DNA from: F1-80-MAGs062 sp046345315
Lineage (GTDB): Bacteria > Planctomycetota > Planctomycetia > Planctomycetales > Planctomycetaceae
DNA length: 64,000 nt
Assembly (NCBI GenBank): GCA_046345315.1
Contig: JBKDKA010000022.1
Coordinates: 1-64,000 of the forward strand
Direction: 5' to 3'
Shown in pieces: positions 17,781 through 27,151 of the stretch. A program made the position numbers and the translations under genes. The notes under the pieces were generated by a model, which saw only the letters and a list, made by a program, of their open reading frames with translations, had not been told where the DNA came from and did no database searches. Position 1 is the stretch's first letter. Every line of letters begins with the position of its first letter.

Positions 17781-18911
17781 TCAGAGCTGTGTCTTCGTAC
17801 TGGATTTGGACGGCAGGGAAATCCATCGGACCGGCCGACGTTCAGTCGACGAGTCTGATCGGCGAACGTCTGAGCGAGTGTGTCGAACGTCTGAAGTTGA
17901 TTCGCGACGTCCTGCGAGCCGCTCGGGACGCAGGACTTCTCGCAGTCCGCTGGCAACGATCGGAGTTCGTGAGCCTGACCGCTTTGTGACGTTCGGTTGA
18001 TCGTTGTTGACCTTCTTCGGCTCGTCTTCCGTCTTCTTTGGTTCATCTTCATCGACAGGCGAGAGGAAGTCCTTCTCAGTCGCAGGTGTCCCCAGTTCAT
18101 CCTGCGGCTTGAGCTCTCGCTCTTCCGCCGGTTTCTCAACCGGATCCGGCGTGCCTTCTTCGTTCGACGTGTCCGGAGCATCACCTTCCAGCTTCAGAGG
18201 ATCTGACATCGGTGGCTTGTTGGTTGCTCGCGATCCGTTCGTACTCGGTGACGGGAACGTGTCATCATCGGATCCAAGGCCATCAAGCGGCTGCCGCTCT
18301 TCGTCGCGTGAGTTGTCACGGATGCCTCTGCTTCCGGAGTCCCGATCGCTTCCAGTGTCTTCCGTGTCACGTGGTTTCGATCGACCATTGTCCGGAGATC
18401 GTCGGAAAGTGTCTGTCGGCTCATCAAGCGGATCAGAATTCCGACGGTCATTCCTGCGATCCGATGCAGGTTCATCCAGTACATCACGCGACCGATCGTC
18501 ACGTCTTCGTTCATCAAAGTTCGTGTCAACCTTTGGTTTCAGCGATTCGCCGGTGCTCGAAGGCGCGCATCCCCCAGCAGAACAGTCCGTACCGCAGTTC
18601 CCGGAACAGCCTGTGCTGCAACCAGTATTGCAGCAGCCACCCGTCGTCGGTGCGTAAGATGCCGCATACTGATCGCCGTAAACGCCGGCGCCCCACCATG
18701 GAGCGTAGTAGGATGTGTTCGTGAGAGCTGGTGCACCAGCGTTCCATGCGGAGTAAGGATAGTAGCCGTAGACACCACCAAGACCCCAGAACGCCGGAGT
18801 AAACGGCGGGAAGACACCGCCGTACTGAGCCTGAGCGGATCCGCCAGCAACTGTCAGTTGTGCCAGCACCACGGTTCCCAGCAAAGTAACGATTCGCAAT
18901 CCACGCAGCAT
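17781..18911 (-). CDS. Secreted low-complexity, Cys-rich/charged protein of unknown function
   Basis: A 376-residue protein with a clear signal peptide ending AQAQYGG. A Gly/Tyr/Trp-rich segment follows (about 30-85), then a short Cys cluster, GGCCNTGCSTGCSGNCGTDC with more Cys after it (about 90-115). Next comes a long hydrophilic stretch rich in Asp, Arg, Ser, Glu and Pro that is probably disordered. The end is basic, with RRPVRWISLPSK, an ending I recall from other planctomycete proteins. The start has a GGGGGGAG site about 6 nt upstream. No domain is recognised; a cell-envelope or surface role is only a guess. Confidence 0.7.
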   Translation of the reverse strand: MLRGLRIVTLLGTVVLAQLTVAGGSAQAQYGGVFPPFTPAFWGLGGVYGYYPYSAWNAGAPALTNTSYYAPWWGAGVYGDQYAASYAPTTGGCCNTGCSTGCSGNCGTDCSAGGCAPSSTGESLKPKVDTNFDERRRDDRSRDVLDEPASDRRNDRRNSDPLDEPTDTFRRSPDNGRSKPRDTEDTGSDRDSGSRGIRDNSRDEERQPLDGLGSDDDTFPSPSTNGSRATNKPPMSDPLKLEGDAPDTSNEEGTPDPVEKPAEERELKPQDELGTPATEKDFLSPVDEDEPKKTEDEPKKVNNDQPNVTKRSGSRTPIVASGLREVLRPERLAGRRESTSDVRHTRSDVRRSDSSTERRPVRWISLPSKSSTKTQL

Positions 18912-19173
18912 TTCGACTCCCCCCGAGGAGCCCGTCCCGCTCTGTTGCAGCTGAATGGCCGCGACTCGGCAGAATGGGAAACCTGAGCCCCCTGCACGAT
19001 CAGTAACACCGTTGGAATCGGTGCAATTGCCACTGATCGCTTCTTCTATCCCTTTTACTCACGCATCTGAGCATTTGTCAAATGGGGACTTCGCAGAATC
19101 GTTCCGGCCATCAGACTTTTCACCGGCGGTACTGATTCCAGATCGAAATGCCGGATTCGGCCTTCGGCACACG

Positions 19174-20232
19174 CTATCGCGACGCCGGGGGGCCAAGTCG
19201 AATCTGACGGGCAAGTTCATCAAACATGGCTTCCAGGACCAGCCTGACGGCCGCGTTTCCTTCGATCTGATGGACCGCCACGTGGACTCGCTGAAGCAGT
19301 GATGCCAGAAGATCAACTCCATCCCGAACGCCGAACCGTTTCAGGAGCGGGTCTGTGAAATCACCTGACGTGAGCGATCGGAGTCGCTTCTGAAGAAAAT
19401 CGACGACAAACCGAAGCAGCCAGAGCGCATTGCGCCGCTCTTCTTCGGTGTTCTTTGAGATCTGATCCAGCTGATCCGCAATCAGACCGGCAATGACCAG
19501 TGGCTTGATCTCTTCGAGCCGAACCATTTCACGGAAGATTGCATCCTTCAGGCTGCGAAGCGTTTCGTTCATCAGCTGATGGGCCATGGTGAGACTGCCG
19601 TCCGCCATCGCAGCAATCTCGCGGGCTTTCGCTGTATCAGGTTCCATCTCAGACTCGACGAGCACAGACGCAACGTCAGACTCAGACAGCGGAAAGAACC
19701 GAATCACCTGTGACCGAGATCGAATCGTCGGAATCATGGAATCGACGCTTCTGCAGATCAGAAGAATCAGTGCCGCCGATGGAGGTTCTTCCAGTGTCTT
19801 CAGAAGAGCATTGGCTCCCGCGGCATTCAGATAATGGGCTTCATCAATGACTGCGACTCGTCGGTCAGACGCCTGAGGTGCCATGGAGAGTTCGTAGCAG
19901 AGTCCTTCTCGGCCTCGTCGCTCTTTGTCGCCGATCAGCAGGTCGATCGGAATCTCGGACTTGCCTTCCGGGCGTCTGATTTCAATATAGTCAGGCCACG
20001 ATCCTGCAAGAAAGCCCTTGCAGGCACGACACTCACCACAGGCCTCAAGCTTTTCAGGAGTGCTCTGACGGCAGAACATGGACTGGGCCAGCAGTCTGGC
20101 AAACTGATACTTACCAATGCCGTCCGGCCCGCAGAGCATATAAGCATGAGAAAGGCGACCAGCAGCGCGAGACCGCTCGAAGAGCGACCTCTGCTCGTGG
20201 TGTCCCCGCAGCTGCTTCCAGTTTGTGATCAC
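19174..20232 (-). CDS. holB: DNA polymerase III delta-prime subunit
   Basis: A 352-residue AAA+ clamp-loader subunit. The P-loop-like GPDGIGKY (residues 35-42) has Tyr where Ser/Thr is needed for nucleotide binding, typical of the non-hydrolysing delta-prime. Cys54, Cys65, Cys68 and Cys71 (ACGECRACKG) form the zinc module, followed by AVIDEAHYLNAAGANALLK and PTIRSRSQ. The start is a GTG with GAGGAA about 9 nt upstream, and the N-terminus begins at the expected place. A tau/gamma subunit is possible but the length and missing P-loop residue favour HolB. Confidence 0.85.
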   Translation of the reverse strand: MITNWKQLRGHHEQRSLFERSRAAGRLSHAYMLCGPDGIGKYQFARLLAQSMFCRQSTPEKLEACGECRACKGFLAGSWPDYIEIRRPEGKSEIPIDLLIGDKERRGREGLCYELSMAPQASDRRVAVIDEAHYLNAAGANALLKTLEEPPSAALILLICRSVDSMIPTIRSRSQVIRFFPLSESDVASVLVESEMEPDTAKAREIAAMADGSLTMAHQLMNETLRSLKDAIFREMVRLEEIKPLVIAGLIADQLDQISKNTEEERRNALWLLRFVVDFLQKRLRSLTSGDFTDPLLKRFGVRDGVDLLASLLQRVHVAVHQIEGNAAVRLVLEAMFDELARQIRLGPPASR

Positions 20233-20662
20233 GTTCAGGTTTCCTCGGAATTCTCTACGCTTTGCTCAGGGCCACTTTAGCGATTTTTTGGCCGAATCCG
20301 ACCGGGTCAGCTGCTTCTGTCGATTGAAAATCCACGATTTCCAATGGGAGGACTCAACGGGCCACGAGATCTTCAGGATCAATTTTCGGGTCTCTGGTTT
20401 TGCAGTTCCGATTGTGGGGCGAAATGAGTTGACGTGTCCCCGCGAGAGAAGAAAACGCCGAAGCTGTCGGTTTAAACGGCAATGGTGCCGCGAATCTGTG
20501 CAGTTACGGCGAGTGTCGGAAGAAATCTGCCCTGATGCTGTGTGGATTCAGCGTGAAAGTGTCGGCATTACGGAGTACATTGCGCGTTGATGCTCGAACA
20601 CGCATCAGACTGCGACGGGCGATTGCTCATGAACGCGTTTTACGGAGTTGCCTCGGAACCTC
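20233..20662 (+). other. Divergent gap between holB and glnA
   Basis: A 430-bp region that must contain the promoters of both genes. A 121-codon plus-strand frame covers part of it (20225-20590) but has a Cys/Arg-rich, unconvincing product. No sigma-54 site, hairpin or repeat element was recognised. Confidence 0.4.
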
Positions 20663-22087
20663 ATGACAGACAATCAACATTCTCCTCGTGAAGTTCTTGC
20701 TCTTTGTCGCCAGCGCGAGATTCGAGCGATCGATCTTCGATTCACGGACTTCTGCGGGACTCAGCGGCATTTCACAATTCCTGCTGAACAGCTGACCGAG
20801 GAAAGTTTCGAGCAGGGGTTTGAGTTCGACGGATCATCGATGCGGGGATGGCAGTCGATTCACGAGAGCGACATGCTCTGCGTTCCGGAATCGCAGACCT
20901 GCTTTGTTGACCCGTTCATGAAGTCGACACTGGCAATGCTCTGCAATGTCCGTGACCCGATTACGCATCAGACGTATCCTCGCGACCCTCGCAACATCGC
21001 GCGAAAGGCCGAGACCTTCATGCTGTCGACGGGCATTGCCGATCGAGCGCTTTTTGGCGCGGAAGCGGAATTCTTCGTGTTCGACAGGGTTCGATTCGAT
21101 CAACGCGAGCATCACGGCTACTACCACATTGACAGTGTTGAAGGGCAGTGGAACCGCGGTGCAGCCGAAGGGCAGTCTCACGGTTACAGCATTCGTCATC
21201 GTGAAGGGTACCTTCCGATGCCCCCGATGGATTCGCTGCAGAATCTTCGCACCGACATCATGCTGGCGCTGGAAGACAGCGGAATCCGAACTGAAGGCCA
21301 GCATCATGAGGTTGCATCCGGTGGCCAGTGTGAAGTTGATCTTCGTCACGACACACTGCTGAAGACAGCTGACAAACTGATCCGACTGAAGTATCTCGTT
21401 CGGAATGTGGCAGCAGGATACGGTAAGACGGCGACCTTTATGCCGAAACCAATCTGGAACGACAATGGTTCCGGACTGCACATGCACCTTTCACTGTGGA
21501 AAGACAATCAGCCGCTGTTTGCAGGATCGGGCTACGGCAGTCTGAGCGAGACGGCCATGTTTGCGATGGGCGGGATCCTGCATCATGCACCGGCTCTGCT
21601 CGCTTTCTGCTGCCCGACAACCAACAGCTACAAGCGATTGATTCCGGGATTCGAAGCTCCTGTCAATCTTTCCTACAGCTACCGTAATCGCTCCGCGGCA
21701 ATTCGAATCCCTGTGAATTCGGGCAGTGAATCGCGACGTCGATTCGAGTTCCGTTGTCCCGATTCATCGTGCAATCCTTATCTCGCCATGTCAGCCATTC
21801 TGATGGCGATGCTGGACGGGATTCAGAACCGAATTTCTCCCGGACGGCCTCAGGATAAGGATCTGTATGATCTCGAACCTGAAGAACGACGCGGGCTCGT
21901 GTGTACTCCACCATCACTCGAAACAGCTCTGGACGGTCTCGAACGAGATCACGACTTCCTGCTTCGCGGCGATGTGTTTACTCCCGATGTGATTGAACGC
22001 TGGATTCACTACAAACGTGAGTACGAAGTGAAGGCGATCGCTCAGAGACCTCATCCCTTCGAGTTCGCTCTTTATTTTGACTGCTGA
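20663..22087 (+). CDS. glnA: Glutamine synthetase, type I
   Basis: A 474-residue GSI that makes glutamine from glutamate, ammonia and ATP. Landmarks are FEFDGSSMRGW, the metal-binding EAEFFVFD, GSGLHMHLSLW, and NSYKRLIPGFEAPVNLSYSY with arginines for glutamate and ATP. Tyr402 in DKDLYDLEPEE matches the adenylylation site of GSI-beta enzymes, suggesting control by GlnE, which is not in the window. ATG 20663 was chosen; a TTG at 20648 extends the frame by five residues. No ammonium transporter or PII gene is adjacent. Confidence 0.95.
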   Translation: MTDNQHSPREVLALCRQREIRAIDLRFTDFCGTQRHFTIPAEQLTEESFEQGFEFDGSSMRGWQSIHESDMLCVPESQTCFVDPFMKSTLAMLCNVRDPITHQTYPRDPRNIARKAETFMLSTGIADRALFGAEAEFFVFDRVRFDQREHHGYYHIDSVEGQWNRGAAEGQSHGYSIRHREGYLPMPPMDSLQNLRTDIMLALEDSGIRTEGQHHEVASGGQCEVDLRHDTLLKTADKLIRLKYLVRNVAAGYGKTATFMPKPIWNDNGSGLHMHLSLWKDNQPLFAGSGYGSLSETAMFAMGGILHHAPALLAFCCPTTNSYKRLIPGFEAPVNLSYSYRNRSAAIRIPVNSGSESRRRFEFRCPDSSCNPYLAMSAILMAMLDGIQNRISPGRPQDKDLYDLEPEERRGLVCTPPSLETALDGLERDHDFLLRGDVFTPDVIERWIHYKREYEVKAIAQRPHPFEFALYFDC

Positions 22088-22165
22088 TCGGCTTTCTGCG
22101 GCCGAGAGAACTTCGATTGACTGCCGGTGCGACAATCTGCCCGAGGTCAGATTCAGATCAGGAGA

Positions 22166-24298
22166 ATGCTCGTGCTCAGCCAGTCTCCGTCATCGGTCAC
22201 AGCTCTGTTGTCGATCATCGCAGTGACCTTCATGTTGTTGTCTGGTGGCGACTCCGGTCGAGCAGAGACGCCGGCTCCTCTGAATGCGGAGAAGCGTCAG
22301 GCTCTGACTGCCGATCTTCTGGAGCTAAGAAAGCAGTTGGAAGAGTCTTCCCAACAATGCTCAGCAGCCTGGGCCGATGCAGCCATCTTTGCAAAAGGTG
22401 CAGAATGGGGCCTTCAGTTCGATGAAGACTATTCTACTGCGGACCAGGCTCTTCTCGAATCAGCATTGAAGCGATGCCGTGAGCGACTGAAGGCTGTGGA
22501 GACCGATTCCGGGACAGGCTGGCGAGGCATCGGTCGAAAGGTGCTTGGGTATCGCTCGTCTGTGGATGATTCGATCCAGCCCTACGGAATCATCGTGCCG
22601 GAAAGCTACGATCCCGCAGCACCGATGCGGCTCGATGTCGTTCTGCATGGAAGCTCAAGACCGGTCGGGATGAGCGAACTGAGGTTCATGGCACGTTTCG
22701 ATGACGGAGATCTCCCTCCGGAACCGCGTACCTCGCGACCACCGGAAAACACCGAGTCTTCACTAAAGGATCAAAGAAGCGATTCGCAGTGGATCGAACT
22801 TCATCCGCTGGGGCGTGTCGAGAACTGTTACCGCTGGTCAGGTGAAACAGATGTCTTCGAAGCCATTGAAGATGTCTGCCGTCGCTATTCCATCGATCGC
22901 AGTCGTATCGTGCTTCGAGGCATGTCGATGGGAGCGTCGGGAACGTGGCATCTCGGCCTGAAGCATCCCGATCGATTCGCAGCTCTTGGTCCATACTGCG
23001 GCTATGTGGATACGCACCGATTTTCGGAAACTCCCGTGCCGGGCTTTGTGCGAGTCGGGCCTCTGCCGCCTCATCAGGAACTCGGTCTGCACATGCTGGA
23101 TTCCGTGGATTATGCGGCAAATGCGAGTGTAGTTCCGACAGTCGCCTGCATGGGTGAGAAAGATATCTTCTTTCAGGCACACGTGCTGATGGAAGAAGCG
23201 ATGCGACGGGAAGGTCTGCAGATGACCAACCTGATCTCACCGGGAACGGGTCATGTCATTGATCCCGTGACCCAGGCCGAACAACTGCGGCGGATCGGAA
23301 TCCATCTTGAGGAACGTCCACGGCATCCGGCGGAACTGCGATTCGTGACGTGGACACTCAAGTACAGCAGATGTCACTGGCTTCAGCTTTCGAAACTCCG
23401 GCAGCACTACGTTCGAGCGGAGATTCGTGCACGGCTGGCTGAGCAGACACTCCTGATTGATCCACCTGAGAACGTACTTCGATTCGCGATCGACTCAGCA
23501 ATGCTTCCGGCGATTCCGGACCGAGTTCGAATCGGACAGACGGAGTTTGAGTATCCGAAATCTCAGAATCGACTGGTGATGGAACTGGCCGATGACAATT
23601 GGCGTGTTTCGACCAAAGAGAAAGCTTTGTCTGCGGTTTCGGAGGAACTGGTTCCTGAGAAACGTCCGGGAATTCAGGGGCCGATTGATGATGCTTTCTG
23701 CACGCCGTTTCTTTGTGTGCGGGGAACAGGAACACCTTGGAATCCTGACATTCAAGCTTACGCTGATTTCAGCCTTGGGCGATTTGCCGCAGAATGGAAA
23801 CAGTACTTTCGCGGTGAGCTGCGAATCAAAGATGACTCTGCTGTGACGACTGAAGATCTGGATCAGTACAACCTGATCCTGTTCGGGGATCCGGGAAGCA
23901 ATTCGCTGATTGCCAGAGCACTGCCATCGCTTCCGATCACATGGACCGAAGACTCACTTCACGCTAACGGAATGAAGTGGCCGTCAGTGTCTCATCTGCC
24001 TGCGATGATTTACCCGAGTCCTTTCGGCTCATCTGCGGCGAATGATCAGTCGAAACCTGGTTCAGTCAATCAGCGCTATGTCGTGCTGAACAGCGGACAC
24101 ACTTTTCGAAAAGATGATCTCGCTGCGTTCAACTACCTGCTCTATCCTCGCTGGGGCGACTGGGCTGTTCTGAAAATCGGAGAATCAGCCGCGCAGAATA
24201 CGTCGGCCGCCGAGAATGTCATCGATGTCGGATACTTCGATGAACAATGGATGTTTCCAGTTGGAACCGGGCATTCAGAAGAACGCCGCTCTCGGTGA
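22166..24298 (+). CDS. Secreted alpha/beta hydrolase (prolyl-oligopeptidase/esterase-like)
   Basis: A protein of about 710 residues. After a signal-like hydrophobic N-terminus ending near GRAETP, a helical region leads to an alpha/beta-hydrolase core. This holds LDVVLHGSS and the nucleophile elbow RGMSMGASGTWH (Ser254 counted from 22166), with a likely catalytic His in GTGHVID. It resembles the S9-like peptidase/esterase group. The C-terminal third has no recognised domain. The start is ambiguous: AGGAG lies one base before ATG 22166 but seven before an in-frame GTG at 22172, and a GTG at 22127 would add an Arg-rich N-region. Substrate unknown. Confidence 0.7.
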   Translation: MLVLSQSPSSVTALLSIIAVTFMLLSGGDSGRAETPAPLNAEKRQALTADLLELRKQLEESSQQCSAAWADAAIFAKGAEWGLQFDEDYSTADQALLESALKRCRERLKAVETDSGTGWRGIGRKVLGYRSSVDDSIQPYGIIVPESYDPAAPMRLDVVLHGSSRPVGMSELRFMARFDDGDLPPEPRTSRPPENTESSLKDQRSDSQWIELHPLGRVENCYRWSGETDVFEAIEDVCRRYSIDRSRIVLRGMSMGASGTWHLGLKHPDRFAALGPYCGYVDTHRFSETPVPGFVRVGPLPPHQELGLHMLDSVDYAANASVVPTVACMGEKDIFFQAHVLMEEAMRREGLQMTNLISPGTGHVIDPVTQAEQLRRIGIHLEERPRHPAELRFVTWTLKYSRCHWLQLSKLRQHYVRAEIRARLAEQTLLIDPPENVLRFAIDSAMLPAIPDRVRIGQTEFEYPKSQNRLVMELADDNWRVSTKEKALSAVSEELVPEKRPGIQGPIDDAFCTPFLCVRGTGTPWNPDIQAYADFSLGRFAAEWKQYFRGELRIKDDSAVTTEDLDQYNLILFGDPGSNSLIARALPSLPITWTEDSLHANGMKWPSVSHLPAMIYPSPFGSSAANDQSKPGSVNQRYVVLNSGHTFRKDDLAAFNYLLYPRWGDWAVLKIGESAAQNTSAAENVIDVGYFDEQWMFPVGTGHSEERRSR

Positions 24299-24364
24299 AC
24301 CAAAGAGACTGCGGATGACAGCGATAAGTCGCAGGTGTCGGAAACAGAGTGAATGCCGACAGTT

Positions 24365-24473
24365 GAAGCGGCTCAACAGGAGCTTCGCCCTCCCTGTTAC
24401 CCGGATGACGCCAGGCTGTATCCTGACTGCCGTTTCTGTCGGACTTTCAGGCCTCATGATTCTGAACGGCAAC
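24365..24473 (+). repeat. 109-bp direct repeat, first copy
   Basis: Starts GAAGCGGCTCAACAGGAGC and continues through ACCCGGATGACGCCAGGCTG to CTGAACGGCAAC. The same sequence recurs 227 bp later at 24592-24700 with few differences. The shared 5' part is the right end of family B. It lies in the convergent gap after the secreted hydrolase gene. Confidence 0.8.
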
Positions 24474-24476
24474 TAC

Positions 24477-24623
24477 TAACTGGACAGCGCCATGTTCCGG
24501 GATAGTCAGGAAGGGCGGAAATTCGTGAAGGCCGAATTCCGGGAGGGCGAGGCTCCTGCCGAGCCGTCTTCATGGACGACGTTGATTGGCCGAAGCGGCT
24601 CAGCAGGAGCTTCGCCCTCCCTG
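24477..24623 (+). repeat. 147-bp dispersed element, family B, copy 2
   Basis: Same length and ends as 15942-16088, with scattered base changes. It starts TAACTGGACAGCGCCATGTT and contains the same inverted arms around GAGGGCGAGGCTCCTGCCG and its partner. It overlaps the second copy of the 109-bp direct repeat, so the two together fill most of the gap 24299-24702. Confidence 0.85.
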
Positions 24624-24700
24624 TTACCCGGATGACGCCAGGCTGCAACTTGACTGCAGTTTCTGTCGGACTTTCAGGCCTCAGATTTCTGAACCGCAAC
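24592..24700 (+). repeat. 109-bp direct repeat, second copy
   Basis: Second copy of the 24365-24473 unit, offset by 227 bp, ending CTGAACCGCAAC two bases before the stop codon of the LURP-one-like gene on the other strand. The pair gives rise to two similar false minus-strand frames. Confidence 0.8.
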
Positions 24701-24702
24701 CG

Positions 24703-25305
24703 TTATCCGTTCTTTTCTTTGAACACGGTATCGATGGCGATGGCCGCTGCCAGCAGAAGCGTTCGCAGAGCGGGAGTTGGTTCCCACTGATCGTTCAGCG
24801 ACAGAATATAGTTGTCTGCGGAGGTAAAAAATTCCTTGCCGATACCGGCCCACTTTTTGGTCACAACTCCAAGTTCATTGCTGTTTTCGTCGAGGATTTT
24901 AAAGTTCCAGCCCTTCCAGTCTCCTTTGACTTCCCCGATCTTCCTGTCATCAGGGCTCAGAATATCGAAGCCGCCACCGATCGTAAAAACCTTTGCGCGA
25001 AAGCAGCCGACGACGGTTCCGTCAGCAGAAAAGACTTTGACTCTGGGACGCCACAGTGCGACGCCACGGTGAATCGACAGCACAGGGGCTCCCTCGGGAT
25101 TCTCTCCGGCCCCCTCGATAAACTCGATCGTCGTCGGCATCAGACTCTTGTTCACCAGCAGACGCAGTGCCTGCATCCATCCGGGAATGTTTTCTCGCGC
25201 CGTTCCAACTTTCCGGCCGCTTTCTGCATCAAAGATGTCGTAAGCTCCCAGCAGCTTCAGAAAACCGACATGTTCCTTGATGAGATACTTGTCGAGGTTA
25301 AGCAT
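24703..25305 (-). CDS. LURP-one-related / phospholipid scramblase-like protein
   Basis: A 200-residue protein. Its pattern of short beta strands, with FDAESGRKVGTARE, PVLSIHRGV, RVKVFSADGTVVGCFR, GGGFDILSPDDRKIGEVKGD and FKILDENSNELGVVTKKW, fits the LURP-one/tubby-like barrel related to scramblases. A hydrophobic stretch near the C-terminus (LRTLLLAAAIAIDTVF) would be the central helix of such a barrel rather than a membrane anchor. There is no signal peptide. Biochemical role in bacteria is largely unknown. Start ATG 25305 fits the N-terminus MLNLDKYLIKEHVG. Confidence 0.75.
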   Translation of the reverse strand: MLNLDKYLIKEHVGFLKLLGAYDIFDAESGRKVGTARENIPGWMQALRLLVNKSLMPTTIEFIEGAGENPEGAPVLSIHRGVALWRPRVKVFSADGTVVGCFRAKVFTIGGGFDILSPDDRKIGEVKGDWKGWNFKILDENSNELGVVTKKWAGIGKEFFTSADNYILSLNDQWEPTPALRTLLLAAAIAIDTVFKEKNG

Positions 25306-25455
25306 CCGAGGTCCTTATGGAAATGTGATGGAGTGCGCGTCCGTGGAGCATACTTCGTTTTCGTCAGAACAATTGCCCTTGAAGTGTCACCGCACACGGA
25401 TTGTATCAGTCCGGCAATTCTTCTCATCCTGACGGGCAGACATTTTCAGTCAGCA

Positions 25456-27045
25456 TCAGGAATCACTGACGGAAGGAATTGAGGAACTGCAAAGTTCACG
25501 AAATTCGCGGACCTGCTGATGACACCATTCCGAGTCCTTTTCAAGAAGCCGACCGATCCAGCCGGTGACCTGTTCGCAGCATTCACTGGCAGCCTGAGCA
25601 TCAAGCAGAAGCGATCGAGTTCGTCGCGCCAGGACGTCTTCTGTTGTCTGAGCCATCTCCTGCTGAACAGCAATCCGAACATCACGGTACGTTGAGTTCA
25701 GCCGTGGATGCAGCGGAGCGGTCTCTGGGAATCCCTCGGGGAATGAGCTCTGCGGCGAATGGGAACTGACATTCTGAGCACCGCGAGGTGGACGATAATC
25801 CGGGTGCCCGGAAAGCTTCAATGTTCGAGTGGAAGATGCCTGCTTCGGGAGTTCGCCGATGTTTTCAGCTCGGTCGATCAATTCTTCCCCCATGGCACGA
25901 CACGTCGTCCATTTGCCGCCAATAACGGTGATCATTCCTGAATCAGACACCAGGATCTCGTGTTCCCGCGACATACCTGCCGTAGATCTGTTGCTGCCCG
26001 CCGGGCGAACCAGGGGACGAAGACCAGCGTACATGCCACGCACGTGTTCTCTGGTGACAGGACGGCGAAAGTAGCGGCTGGCATGTTCCAGCAGATAGTC
26101 AATCTCCCTGTTCATCGGTTGCGGATCGCGAGTCACTTCAGGCACCGCCAGATCGGTCGTTCCAAAAAGAACTCGATCGTGCCACGGAATTGCAAAGAGG
26201 ACCCGCCCGTCATCCGTGTGCGGAATCATCATGGCATGACGCCCTGGCAGGACCACAGGATCGAGCACCAGATGCGATCCCTGACTGGCAACGACGATTC
26301 CATCCTTCGGCTGGCTTCGTGCATGTGTGGGATCATCGTCCATCTGAAGAACACTGTCGGCGAAAACACCGGTGGCGTTCAGAACGACTTTTCCGCGAAG
26401 TGAAATCTCCTGGCCGGTGTGCAGGTCTCGAACGACGACACCTTTCAGACGCGAACGTTCGTGGATCAGCCGAATCACCGGAACATAGTTGGCCAGAACG
26501 GCACCGTAATCAGCGGCAGTCATCGCAAGAGAAACGGCCAGACGACTGTCGTCAAACTGTCCATCCGAGAACTCGATGCCGCCGCGCAGTCCATCACTTC
26601 GGATCGTCGGAAGACAGCTCAGCGTTTCAGACACGGAAAGTCTTCTGGCTGGTTCAAACTCGGACTGACCTGCCAGAAAATCGTAGAGCTTCAGTCCTGC
26701 CAGATAGTACCACTGTTCCAGACGTTGATAAGCTGGCAGGACAAAGTGAACGGGATGCACGAGGTGAGGAGCGTTCTGGAGGAGATAACCGCGTTCAGCC
26801 AGTGACTGCTGAACCATTCGGATCCTGCCCTGACGAAGATACCGAACACCTCCGTGAATCAGTTTCGTGGAACGGCTCGACGTGCCGCTCGCAAAATCAC
26901 CCGCTTCAACAAGAACCGTTCGATGTCCCCGCGCAGCTGCATCAAGCGCTGCGCTCAGCCCGGTCGCACCACCGCCGATCACAATGACATCCCACGTCTC
27001 CGTTGGCTCCGACATAGCGGCAATCATCTGCCTGCGATCCATCAT
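25456..27045 (-). CDS. glpD: Glycerol-3-phosphate dehydrogenase (aerobic, FAD type)
   Basis: A 529-residue membrane-associated flavoprotein oxidising glycerol-3-phosphate to dihydroxyacetone phosphate and feeding electrons to quinone. The FAD-binding VIVIGGGATGLSAALDAAARG lies near residues 20-40. Family blocks SSRSTKLIHGGVRYL and FGTTDLAVPEV follow, and the C-terminal domain holds GKWTTCRAMGEELID. An alternative ATG at the SEPTETWDV segment (about 30 nt later) is possible. It lies 106 bp downstream of glpK on the same strand, forming a glycerol-use operon with menaquinone as the likely acceptor. Confidence 0.93.
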   Translation of the reverse strand: MMDRRQMIAAMSEPTETWDVIVIGGGATGLSAALDAAARGHRTVLVEAGDFASGTSSRSTKLIHGGVRYLRQGRIRMVQQSLAERGYLLQNAPHLVHPVHFVLPAYQRLEQWYYLAGLKLYDFLAGQSEFEPARRLSVSETLSCLPTIRSDGLRGGIEFSDGQFDDSRLAVSLAMTAADYGAVLANYVPVIRLIHERSRLKGVVVRDLHTGQEISLRGKVVLNATGVFADSVLQMDDDPTHARSQPKDGIVVASQGSHLVLDPVVLPGRHAMMIPHTDDGRVLFAIPWHDRVLFGTTDLAVPEVTRDPQPMNREIDYLLEHASRYFRRPVTREHVRGMYAGLRPLVRPAGSNRSTAGMSREHEILVSDSGMITVIGGKWTTCRAMGEELIDRAENIGELPKQASSTRTLKLSGHPDYRPPRGAQNVSSHSPQSSFPEGFPETAPLHPRLNSTYRDVRIAVQQEMAQTTEDVLARRTRSLLLDAQAASECCEQVTGWIGRLLEKDSEWCHQQVREFRELCSSSIPSVSDS

Positions 27046-27151
27046 CTGCGTTCCTGTGCCAGAGATTCTGTGCTCGGAAATGCCGTTGCGATCCCACGTT
27101 CATTCTGCAGGACAGTGCCTTCTCTGGATGACACTCTGTGGTTAAGCAGCA

